From Ophiothrix spiculata (taxonomy: Eukaryota; Echinodermata; Ophiuroidea; Amphilepidida; Ophiotrichidae): a DNA stretch of 25,692 nucleotides. The stretch lies in the NCBI GenBank assembly GCA_000969725.1, contig JXSR01S022847.1; one strand, written 5' to 3'. Below, piece after piece: positions 17,151 to 25,692 of this stretch. The position numbers and the translations under genes are program-made. Positions within the stretch are counted from its first letter, which is position 1. The number at the start of each line of letters is the position of its first letter. Below the pieces are notes generated by a model. That model saw only the letters and a list, made by a program, of their open reading frames with translations. It searched no databases and was not told the DNA's origin.

Positions 17151-17701
17151 CTGAAATGCCTATTTCCTTTGAAGGTTGATCACAAATGTTGTTGCTTTTC
17201 TTTTAATTATTTAATAGCAATTAACATTTTGTTTTGCATTATACCAAGTGGTGGTAGGACGATCCCTTTTTCAACGCATGGTACCACCGAAATCAAGAAT
17301 ATCGGCTTGAATTAAAATGGAAAGACGATGATGTTGATCACATGTTTAATGACACCTTCAAAGTTTTTATTTGAAAATAGGGAAATATTTTGTTGCAAAT
17401 AACCCGAGAAATCACTCCGGGAAGATCACAAACCAGGATTTTTTTTGTAGGCCTATTATGTGTATCCAAGCAAAAGCAGAAGTATGTAATCAAAAATAAA
17501 TAAACCACAAAGGTAATGTGTCTCTGATTCACTCAGTCGATGGTATCGGTCGTATGACTGGGCGTATGACATATGCCAATTGGACAAAATGTAGGCCTAC
17601 TGATATCAAATTTGTTTTTATATTGAAAAAAACTTGTATCAGTGAATGTTTTAAAATGAAACCTATAAAACAAATTAGAAGTAACAAAAAGAGTTTAGCT
17701 C

Positions 17702-17762
17702 TGGTGGGAACCGATCCGTGGTCCCCCGCGTACAAAACCATATCCTAACCGCTACCACATAC
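17702..17762 (-). mobile_element. tRNA-like SINE head
   Basis: On the minus strand TGGTAGCGGTTAGG (A-box-like) is followed about 30 bp later by GGATCGGTTCCCACC (B-box-like). Arms do not fold into a proper tRNA cloverleaf, so it is a SINE head or tRNA pseudogene rather than a tRNA gene. The body downstream is not recognisable. Confidence 0.45.
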
Positions 17763-17854
17763 CAATGTTTCAACTGAAATTATAACCAACTTATAAATAC
17801 ATCTCGCACCCAATGACCTACGATTCGTGCGCATCAGATGTGATGAATATTTAA

Positions 17855-18311
17855 AGGGGCATTGGACAGAATTTTGAAATTTTGTTTGTCGATGATTTTC
17901 ACTTCCTATCAGTGCTTCCTATCTTAGAAAATAACAGTCATTTACCAGATATCAGGAAAATTTTGATCAAAAAATTCAAAAATTTGAATTTTATCTTGTT
18001 TGTTGATTTTGGGTATGAGGCTGTTCTCTAAACATATAATTTTATTAAGAAAATTTGAATTTTCATTTAGAACTTCTGAAAAGGCCAATTCTAAAAAATC
18101 AACTATCGAGGGCAGTATTTATCGTTGTCGACAACGATAATTAAAAATAATAGAACATATAAAAATTTTGATATATAGGCCTATATAGGGTTTGAATTTG
18201 ACAATGAAACTTTGCATGCTGTCATTATTACAGAGCTATTCAAATGATGCAAGAATCTCAAAATGTTTGGGGAAAAGTGGGGGGATGATGCTGAACTTGT
18301 CCAATGCCCCT
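17855..18311. mobile_element. TTAA-flanked MITE, AGGGGCATTGGACA ends
   Basis: The left end AGGGGCATTGGACA and right end TGTCCAATGCCCCT are exact inverted repeats. TTAA flanks both (17851-17854 and 18312-18315). TTAA targets suit Kolobok or piggyBac groups. The interior holds a perfect 20-bp palindrome TATCGTTGTCGACAACGATA (18120-18139). A longer minus-strand open frame (18181-18627) runs out of the element and is not a gene. The element lies in intron 1 of the plus-strand gene. Confidence 0.82.
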
Positions 18312-18766
18312 TTAAAGACCCGTGCTGGTTGACCAGGCCAACATGCTGGCATTGCCTCAACATATGGAAACTAAATAAGCACTTGCAATCTAACGAAGCC
18401 CTAAGTGGCCATAAAGATTTGACCCTGTCACCTTTATTCTCTATTTCTGTTTGTCTGTATGTGTCTGTGAGTTCATGAAAACCCCTGATCCTTGTAAAAA
18501 TGTCAACAGTAAATTCCTTCCAATTTGTATAATTGGTTACTGCCAAACATCTATCTCCCTGGATTCTGTGGCCAACTCGGCCCTTTAAGGTAACCTTTTC
18601 AGGATAATAATTTTTGTAATCGCTCACATTAAAAATGATCAGAATATCTTTTCAGTTTTTTGATTTGGGGTCGAAGTCCCGACCCCAACGATTTTGAAAT
18701 CTGCATATTTTACGCTAAGTAAGGGCATAAAATGAAATTTTTGAGCTTAAATATATAAATAGTTAA

Positions 18767-19103
18767 AGGTGCAATTCATGATTTTGATGTGGCTTCTTTT
18801 CTAGCTAAATAAAAAGAAGAGTACAACATAAATATGTACTGAAAATTTTGCTTGATTGAATCAGACTCTGCTTGATTCTGACGGTTAGTTTCCAAGTTAC
18901 AAGCTTTTTCAGCATTTTGAAAATCCCCATAGACTACTGTGTTGTAATTACTGTCGGGGCCCCGACAATAATTAGAAAATGACACATATGAAAGAATGGT
19001 GTGGGGATCGTAACATATACCACGTGAGGATTCTTATAAGCTAAAAAACTCAAATTTGATAGAGGTGACCTTGAGGGTGAAAAGTGGATCATGAATTGCC
19101 CCT
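18767..19103. mobile_element. TTAA-type MITE family M2, copy 2
   Basis: The ends AGGTGCAATTCATGAT and ATCATGAATTGCCCCT are flanked by TTAA (18763-18766 and 19104-19107). The interior includes a palindromic GTCGGGGCCCCGAC near 18953. This copy is uninterrupted and defines the insertion in copy 1 (12240-12886). The first bases AGG(G/T)GCA are shared with the other TTAA MITE at 17855. Confidence 0.85.
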
Positions 19104-19456
19104 TTAAAATTTGAGTTTTTCGAATGGGAGTTTCAAAATCTGATACATCACATCCGAACCCCCTCCCCCTGATTATAATACCCTTAAAATGGTTACAAAA
19201 TTCTGTTGTAAAAAGTATTTTCCTGTACCGTACCATTATACTAAATTTCTGTTGTTTTTTAATTGTTTTCAAAACCCTGATACATAATGTAGGCCAATAA
19301 TTTTTGTATAAATTATCTTGACCTAACTTATTTCTCACTCCCTAACAACTTCATAATGAGTTTCCACTGTAGTGTATGAAAAAATTTTGCTTTTCTATTT
19401 AGACTTTCTTTGCTTTGATATGATGGTCTATAAACATTCTTCGTATTTTCTTCCAG

Positions 19457-19554
19457 CTGGTATAGAACAGTGCCTCACTGACCGTGTTCAACATGGGCCA
19501 ATGTATATGGTGCGTGTGGAAGGCCAAAAGCAGCGCCTTGATTCCAAAATTATG
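19457..19554 (+). CDS. Second coding exon of the same unrecognised gene
   Basis: The acceptor is TTTTCTTCCAG|CTGG with a good pyrimidine tract, and the donor ATTATG|GTAAGT is an exact consensus. The 98 nt complete the phase-1 codon and end in phase 0. It encodes AGIEQCLTDRVQHGPMYMVR then VEGQKQRLDSKIM. The combined N-terminus is 48 residues. It looks like a small soluble helical protein, possibly continuing into a coiled coil, but no family is named. Intron 1 (16817-19456) contains two MITEs and a tRNA-like fragment. Confidence 0.65.
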
Positions 19555-20362
19555 GTAAGTAGTACAGTACTATTTTTTGAGTTATTAACAAAGATAGATA
19601 TACCCATGTCAGAAATGTATTTTTTCATAATTCAAGATAATTATGAGCACTTTCGTTTGATTTAATTTTAACCCTGTCTCTTGTCCAACTAGAACTTCAG
19701 TTGACAGAACCAAAGTTGTTTTATAGCATAATATAGGGTAGAGTCTCTGCTTTCCATTGATACCAAAATCATTAAATTCTGATTAGTTGTTATTATTTGT
19801 TAAATGTAATTATGATGATGTCATAAAGTAAGTACTTTGAGCTGATAATTATGTTGAAATCTGATTTTTTGCAAAAATGTTCTTCAATTCAAAATTTTGC
19901 TATAAAGGTTTAATATAAATATCGGATTTTTGCTAATTAATAAAGAAAATCATAATTTTCGCATGTCCTGTGAGGTAGTGTTATCATGCAGATGGTTTTC
20001 AAAATGGTGATTTTCCATTCTGGGAGGCTAGTTACCAACTCATATGGACTGTGTCAGCTTACCCTACCCCAAATTCTTTTCATCAGAAATACTGCAAAGG
20101 AAAGAGATAACCGTTCTAAGATGCCCAGTAACTTTGTTTTATGACTATCTTTTCGGGGTTTTGGTAGTCGCCCTCTTTTTTCTGCTGGACGAGGGTTAAT
20201 TAACCCAAAGTTTATTTTCTCTCATGAGTCATTTTAGAGTTGCTCAAAATGTTGAGCCCCCCCCCCCCCCCCCCCCCTAAAAAACCAGACTAGCCAGGTA
20301 AAAATCTTGGGGCCCCCTATAATTCAATTCTTCAGACTATGCAAGGTTAGTTGTATTTGGTC
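19555..20362. other. Intron sequence with a poly-C tract
   Basis: No gene is seen. A run of 21 C residues occupies 20257-20277, which is prone to length error in sequencing. The rest is AT-rich. Confidence 0.5.
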
Positions 20363-20365
20363 ATA

Positions 20366-20806
20366 TGTGACCCATCATATCAAAAGGTACCTTAATACCG
20401 GCATAGTAAATTACGAGATACGGGCCATTGAAGCTGAGCATAGTCAAAAATCACATCCAAGGTCGAATTTCTAATTTCATCAGAAACGTTACCTTTGAAG
20501 TGTACTCTATCATATTAATCAGGCTCCAACATCCAAAACATAAGATTAATTTGTTAAAAAACAAGATACAAATCCTTTCTCCATTCAAGTTTTACCAGTA
20601 CAGAAACTTTAAACTCGATTTTCTCAGAACTATAGTTTTCTGAATCAGCTTGATGCATTTTACCAATTTGGATGTAACTTTGCAATCGAACATCTAATAA
20701 CTAAAAGCAAGGTGTCATTTTAAAGCTTAAAATATAATCTTTCAGATGACACCCAAAAAAAAAAATCAATTTTCATTTTAGGTACCTTTCGATATGAAGG
20801 GTCACA
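20366..20806. mobile_element. TA-flanked MITE, TGTGACCC ends
   Basis: The left end TGTGACCCATCATATCAAAA then GGTACCTT matches the reversed right end TGTGACCCTTCATATCGAAA then GGTACCT. TA flanks both sides (20364-20365 and 20807-20808), as in Tc1/mariner targets. The interior includes AGGTGTCATTTTAAAGCTTA (20710-20729), shared with the element at 5568-5829. The open frame at 20428-20643 is not coding. Confidence 0.78.
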
Positions 20807-20809
20807 TAT

Positions 20810-22626
20810 TGTATTGACCATAGAGGTGAAGGATTAAGGTTATTGTGGCAGCCAGGCAGGTACATTGTATGTTGTCCAAATTTAGGATGAGTCAACATGG
20901 TCAATGCAAAAGTCATAAAGAAAGACCGTTTTGACATTTAACAAATGCAATGGAAAATTTATTACTGTACAGTGTATTGAAAACTTGTCACTGGAAGGCC
21001 AAAAAGCTGATTGTCATTGGTTGTTTTATTTAATGTAGGTTGTATTCAAGGTATGAGCTTAAATTAATCATCTGCAATAATTACAAATTGTAACACATGA
21101 ATCAGAAAATCAGTCAGAATTCAGTTGTTGAAACCATAACTTCAGTATGTTGAAACCTTCAGTGCCAAGATTTTTCCAATTTGCTTGAAACAAATTCATT
21201 TTCTTTCAGATATCAAAAATATATTTTTCAACTCGCAACTTCCCCTAAAGGTTGTACTGATTACTGTATTATGATTTTATTAAGATTTATTTATTCCCTC
21301 TTTTGAGGGTGTAGTACATGTAAATATAATTGCATGTATAGGGCCTACACTACTTACCAATATCATAGCACGTTCAAAGTAATAGCACATGGCATAGACC
21401 GGGGGCATAGACATAAAAAAAGAAAGAAAGTTCAATTTGTTTCTAATGGCAGGTCGTAAGACATAAATATGAATGTTTTTTTATTTATAAATTCCCAGCT
21501 CGAGGCATCAACTTTCATCTTATTTCCCATCTTACTACTGAGATAAATGATGAATCTAACTGCACAAATTTTGAAACTTAAAGCCTCAAATGCACTGATT
21601 TGTTGTTGTTATTATTTGTTTGGTTGGTTTTGTTTGAAAAAGAAACCTTACTCAAGCCAAAGGTTTCAAGTGTTTTCCAGTTCTTAACACTTGTGGAAAA
21701 TATGATGTGTGAATGAGACAAGATTGTTTACAGTATTGGGCAATTTTATTTTACATTTTTCAAAAATATGGGAAGGAAAGAGTAAATTTCGGATTTTTTG
21801 TTAGAATGTGCATGAGTCGCTGAAAGTGATGCACTTCATAAAAGCACTTGTTCTCCAATAAGCACCCATCTCATTGAGATTGATTACAAGTTCTCAACAA
21901 GGTGAAAATTAGGTGAGAACAAGATAAGTTTGTTTGATTGGATAGCCCCACCTGTGTAAATGACAAGACTTCTGTTCAAAATGTAAATATGCTTCCAGGA
22001 CAAAATCAAATCACTTTCTTCAATTATGAGCTTCTACTCCTTGACCATGAAAAGCTCTTTCCAAGATATCAGTGTAATTGAAAACAAGCGCTATTTGCAT
22101 CAATTTCAAGACGGGATTAAAAACTCACAGATTCATTTTTGATTTCTCGTTAGCTGTGGGTAGATCTAGGAATTTTTATTCTATTTATTTTTTTTTATAT
22201 CCAACTCTTTACAGTGATCAAGAATGTTTTAATTCGTCAAAACAAATTTTGATTTAAAATAGCCGCCCATTTCTAGAGATGAGCACCCTCCATGAAAGCA
22301 TGAAATTAACAAAAAATAACCATGATATTGTCCTTCGATTAACACATTTTACGGCAATTTTTACCGTCTTTGACAGACAAGTTTAGAAAGCCTGCGTGAA
22401 GGAGCGCAACGCACAAGAGTTTGCGCGTTTACTTTCCTTATTACGCAAGCGCGATTACGCGCAAAATTAATAAGGAATTTTTATTTATTGTAACATTTGG
22501 TAAATCAAAGTGAATGTTTAAGGTTCAAACATTATTTAAGACAAGGTGAGTAACGAGGGGGAAAGTTTGATGAGTTTTTCAGTTGTGTATCCACTAAATG
22601 CATTCTCTGTTTCAATTTATGATCAG
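20810..22626. other. Intergenic or intronic, nothing supported
   Basis: No convincing exon. A minus-strand donor-like ATATTG|GTAAGTAG near 21354 has an open stretch upstream but no acceptor I would trust. A small inverted motif (TCCTTATTACG ... TTAATAAGGA) lies at about 22434-22475. Confidence 0.45.
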
Positions 22627-22743
22627 CAAATGGAGCAGATGGAGCAATCAAAAGAAACACTTATTAAGAAAATTACCTGCTCTGTAAAATTGAGGGGAGG
22701 GGAAAAGGGAGCTGAATGTTTGGAATGCCCCCTCCCCCTTTAA
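22627..22743 (+). CDS. Possible third exon of the plus-strand gene
   Basis: The acceptor is ATTTATGATCAG|CAAATG, in phase 0 as required. It encodes QMEQMEQSKETLIKKITCS, which would extend the preceding sequence as a helix. The 3' limit is unclear: TCT|GTAAAA at about 22684 is a weak donor, while reading through gives a G/P-rich tail and TAA at 22741-22743. The G/C-homopolymer tail looks non-coding, so a donor near 22684 is more likely if the exon is real. Confidence 0.3.
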   Translation, partial: QMEQMEQSKETLIKKITCSVKLRGGEKGAECLECPLPL

Positions 22744-22799
22744 CCCTAACACCGCTTTGTTAAAAACTAGGCCTATATCCTCAGAAATTTACATGTTAA

Positions 22800-22875
22800 A
22801 AATTGGTGGTTTCCCCCAGAATTGAACTCGGACGCCTTGCACCCTGATCCAATGTTCACTATCCTTGCAAGCAAA
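22800..22875 (-). mobile_element. Possible tRNA-like SINE fragment
   Basis: The minus strand contains GTCCGAGTTCAATTCTGGGG, a B-box-like core, with an upstream AGGATAGTGAACATTGG stretch in roughly the A-box position. It abuts the foldback element starting at 22877. Weak evidence. Confidence 0.35.
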
Positions 22876-22876
22876 G

Positions 22877-23778
22877 GGGTAGATCAGTTTGGCGAAACTC
22901 ACAATTCGGATACGTATCCGAATTTGGATACTCTGTATCACAATTCGGATACCCATATCCGAATTTGGATTAAAGGTGTATGTTCCGATCACATTCTCAT
23001 CCCCTGGGCTCAACCGGAAGTAGTATATTTTTTGATACCATATCAAGGCCCATATTTATCTGATTCTAAATCTAAAATTTCACATCCAAATTCTTTATAC
23101 ATTCGGAGATATAGCATAAAATGTAAAATTATTGGTATACCTATTTTCTTTTTCTTTTGTATTTTCATAACAGCCTCATCCCCAGGGTTGCATACTTTCG
23201 TTTGCCTCTCACAAGAAAACAAGAAGCAAGCTGAGGTTAAAATTTCACAATATGCATTTTAGAGGTCAAGGTCAATCAGTTTTAAAAAGTAAATTACACA
23301 CATGCTAAGATAGGAACCTACACCTTTAAAAACAGCTGAAACGGGATATCAGCTGAAATAAATATTCAGCTTCGATTTATTTCAGCTTCGCTGCGCACCA
23401 TACCGTAATGTATAAAAGTCAATGACAATATCATCATTTGTCATCTAAATTCTAAGAAAGTTTTGGCCAAACTATTTTGCCTTCTGTGATAAGAAGCTAT
23501 CAGGACATGTTTCGAAGCTGTGTTCCTCTGGAAATGCGCAGATGATAATGACATTTCCACAGATACATTTATCATAAATGCAAGAAAGATGTTCTACATG
23601 TACTTGCCAGCTTGCCCTATCGATTTGTTTCCTGCGTCACGACAGGTGTATCATAATTCAGATACCCCTCCATATCCTTATTCTGATACGGGTATCATAA
23701 TTTGGATACGAAATGTACGTGGGTATCCGAATTCGGATACGTTTTGAATTGTGAGTTCCGCCGAACTGAGATACTGCC
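22877..23778. mobile_element. Foldback DNA element with GTATCCGAAT palindrome clusters
   Basis: The left end GATCAGTTTGGCGAAACTCA then CAATTC matches the reversed right end TATCTCAGTTCGGCGGAACT then CACAATTC. Just inside each end lie clusters of GGATAC/GTATCC motifs: TTCGGATACGTATCCGAA at 22915-22932 and GTATCCGAATTCGGATAC at 23722-23739. The 146-codon frame at 22822-23262 includes peptide repeats created by these motifs and is not considered a gene. Confidence 0.68.
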
Positions 23779-24610
23779 CTGGCAGCTTTTTTGTTGTAAT
23801 TGTGATAATAGCTAATTCAGGTCTATGATGTATTTGGATTTTCTTGATTTGTTGAATAGGATTTTGTGAGGTTTGGTAGCATTAGGATTAGACCCAGGGG
23901 GATGGGGGAGTCCCATTCTAGAAGTGATGCTTTAAATGCCAATAATCATGCTCTCACCCAATGACATGACCCCTCCTTATATTTAACTGCCCCCCCCCCT
24001 CCCCTGGGCTGGAAGGTATGCACTGTGCTAATATTAAATGCATCATATGTTTTGTTAGCCTCAAGCTTTAGACCATAACATTACTTAATGATATCTTCCT
24101 TTTATATTTGACTTGCATAATTGTAGAAACTCCATAGCAATAAACTAATGCAGCATCCTAGATTGTTGCTAACCATCGCCATGTAAGTGTTGCCATAAAC
24201 TTCCTGGATTCATCCCTGATCAAATGAGATCAACTGTAGCCCACTTTAACTGAGCTATGAGCATCATGTGTGTTTATGTGTGTGTTGCTAAGATACACGG
24301 TCTCACGAGATCTTGTTAGGGGTGAAGATGGTAGAGTTATTTTCATTCAAGATCTGAATTGATTTGAGATTTTGTTTGTGAACTGATTTCACTTGTTATA
24401 ATGAACAAATCCTCTTTGTATCCTTAAGTACATGTAGTAAATTATTACAGTTATTGTTACTAAATGTGGAATGTTTTTTTTTCTTAAATCAATGTTTGCT
24501 GAGATAAATGCTTGTATACTGCTCATTTGCACTCATTGGAGCCTATGACATGTAATTTTGTTGGGAATTTTGATCCTCGTACCATTATGAGCAAGATGTT
24601 CAATTCCAAT
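23779..24610. other. Nothing supported
   Basis: Includes a pyrimidine tract CCCCCCCCCCTCCCC near 23991 and AT-rich sequence. No repeats or exons could be matched. Confidence 0.45.
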
Positions 24611-24963
24611 TTGTATAGATCTATACCAACGTTCGCGCTAGATCGCGTTTTCGCGTTTTTGACGCGGTTTTTTATGAAAAAACCCTTTGATTTGGAAAAA
24701 GCTGAAGTGTAAAGGGTCCAATTGGACGCAATAAAATTGACTGCAAAATGATACATTCTGAAGTGGACTCCTTTAAAATTTGTTAAATTATAATAAATAT
24801 AATTGGACCCCTTAAATTTGAAAAAATAGGGGGGTTAAAGGGTCCGTTGGACCCCTTGAAATTCCATCGGACCCCTTAAATTTGAAAATTGGGATGTTTA
24901 AAGGGTCCAGTGGACCCCTTAAATTATTTTCTAGCGCCAACGTTGATCTATAGATCTATGCAA
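24611..24963. mobile_element. MITE with TTGTATAGATCTATA ends and GGGTCC array
   Basis: The left end TTGTATAGATCTATACCAAC then GTTCGCGCTAGA corresponds to the reversed right end TTGCATAGATCTATAGATCA then ACGTTGGCGCTAGA. The right half has at least three inverted units of the form TTAAAGGGTCC...GGACCCCTTAAA. The interior is non-coding; short frames on both strands are by-products. Confidence 0.7.
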
Positions 24964-25415
24964 CCATTGATTCTACCTAGACATGTTACAGAAAGAGAGC
25001 TAAATCCAATGTTAGAACCAGGCCTGGTTAGATCCATCTGGGGAGGCACAGCACTATAAGATGAGCCATGTGCCACCAAAAGACCCAACATACTTAAAAG
25101 CCCCCTCTCACCCAGTGACCCCTTGTTTGATGTGTTGGCCTCCTCTTCTTCTTCTTCCAGAATAGCATCAACTTCAAAAAAAAAAAAAATTAAAAAAAAT
25201 ACTGAAGACTGTGACGCGGTGGGTGTGCCGTGTGCAAAATTAGTCAAAATACTTAAGCTTACTTAGTTAGGGTAGAACTAGTATCGTTCCCTTGATCTCC
25301 CCTCCCACGGACTCAGCAATGAGCCCGGGCAGCGCGCGGAGAATTTAGTTTGATTCAGAGAGTACCAGACATGGTATACACTAAATTGAACAATATTGAC
25401 AGCCCGAAACAAGGG
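24964..25415. other. No gene supported; GAA-rich microsatellite
   Basis: TCTTCTTCTTCTTCC at about 25144 and a poly-A run follow one another. The minus-strand open frame here (24948-25247) owes its Glu run to this microsatellite. I cannot tie it to any splice structure. Confidence 0.4.
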
Positions 25416-25660
25416 CTAAGTTAGGGCAGCTTTAAATGTTTCTAGTGTGGTGCTGCTGAAGATGCTCTCTGGTAGAAGGTTCCCGTTTCTGATGGTCTTT
25501 GGGTCCTTGGACCCTCTATTTCATACATTTTGTGTCACTCAAAGATCTTGTCTGTGTCAGTGGTATATCGCTTTCATATGAGTGCCCTGTCCTTGCCCCA
25601 TTTTCTGTAAGTTCTGGGGCACACAGTAGATCAAGATTTGCTCCTCTTTTTCTACAATCC
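25416..25660 (-). pseudogene. 3' end of a LINE reverse transcriptase
   Basis: The minus strand ends DPKTIRNGNLLPESIFSSTT then LETFKAALT and TAG (25418-25416). That is the common C-terminus of non-LTR retrotransposon polymerases: RTIRxWNxLPxxI...TLExFKxxL. Upstream, ARTGHSYESDIPLTQTRS fits the GHSxxxxxPxxRT motif that precedes it. A stop and a frameshift near 25525 separate the two blocks, and the Trp of the motif is replaced. It is an inactive relic. Confidence 0.72.
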
Positions 25661-25681
25661 ATATTTTTCCAGTAACTAAAA

Positions 25682-25692
25682 TTAAAGGGGCA
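25682..25692 (+). mobile_element. Possible start of another TTAA MITE, cut by the window edge
   Basis: TTAA followed by AGGGGCA is exactly how the element at 17855 begins. Only seven bases are visible, so this is tentative. Confidence 0.3.

Noticed and set aside
17702..17762. Functional tRNA gene on the minus strand
   Set aside because: Arms fail to pair properly and there is no plausible anticodon loop.
18181..18627. 148-codon minus-strand open frame
   Set aside because: It starts inside unique DNA and ends inside the TTAA MITE; no recognisable motif.
18934..19338. 134-codon minus-strand open frame
   Set aside because: Half of it is MITE M2 terminal sequence; the other M2 copy does not keep the frame.
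21349..21420. Minus-strand exon ending ATATTG|GTAAGTAG
   Set aside because: The donor is good and a short frame is open, but no acceptor or phase partner could be found.
22822..23262. 146-codon plus-strand open frame with repeated NSDT-like peptides
   Set aside because: The peptide repeats come directly from GGATAC/GTATCC motifs of a foldback element, and the rest has no protein-like pattern.
24948..25247. 99-codon minus-strand open frame with a run of Glu
   Set aside because: The Glu run is a GAA microsatellite and the C-terminal part overlaps a MITE end. No splice structure supports it.

Overview
This is a eukaryotic, animal-type window: AT-rich, gene-poor, with short coding exons separated by kilobase introns, canonical GT/AG splice sites and many small inverted-repeat transposons. 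Nothing prokaryotic is present (no operons, no dense ORFs). The CEP290-like coding segment, the repeated octamer TAGGCCTA, and the mix of MITEs, tRNA-like SINEs and LINE relics suggest a marine invertebrate, perhaps an echinoderm, hemichordate or lancelet. The taxon is inference only.

Genes. The best-supported gene is on the minus strand. Six exons (12173-12034, 11892-11791, 10745-10655, 9578-9440, 8326-8232, 4487-4299) have matching intron phases and join into 251 codons plus a stop. The product is a charged coiled coil that reads collinearly with the last ~270 residues of the centrosome/transition-zone protein CEP290, including the hallmark FFEEIEDLKY. A candidate first coding exon lies at 16414-16382 (phase 0, good Kozak context, in-frame upstream stops). 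If real, the gene is a stand-alone 262-residue 'CEP290 tail' rather than full-length CEP290. An alternative upstream exon is at 17150-17093. The terminal exon is partly duplicated just downstream (4167-4285) with its reading frame intact. A second gene runs divergently on the plus strand from ATG 16771 (exons 16771-16816 and 19457-19554, perhaps 22627 onward); its product is not recognised. The two candidate start codons are 356 bases apart, so the gap may be a bidirectional promoter. A weak plus-strand transcript candidate lies at 15182-15710.

Repeats fill most of the rest. Left part: a long hairpin at 1-159; a ~490-bp repeat family with one intact copy (371-862) and one copy split by a CAGGG...CCCTG element (6248-7976), itself split by a GGCCGTATGCAT-ended element (6521-7677); several foldbacks (1939-4000); and a near-identical 158-bp tandem duplication (4656-4971). 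Middle: a tRNA-like SINE (11385-11650), a TTAA-type MITE with another MITE nested in it (12240-12886), a minus-strand SINE (13500-13822), and a CAGAGATGCCA-ended MITE carrying a 214-bp near-perfect palindrome (13823-14233). Right: two TTAA-flanked MITEs (17855-18311, 18767-19103), a TA-flanked MITE (20366-20806), a foldback rich in GTATCCGAAT motifs (22877-23778), a GGGTCC-rich element (24611-24963) and the 3' end of a LINE reverse transcriptase (25416-25660).

All calls come from reading the sequence by eye; no alignment or database search was run.
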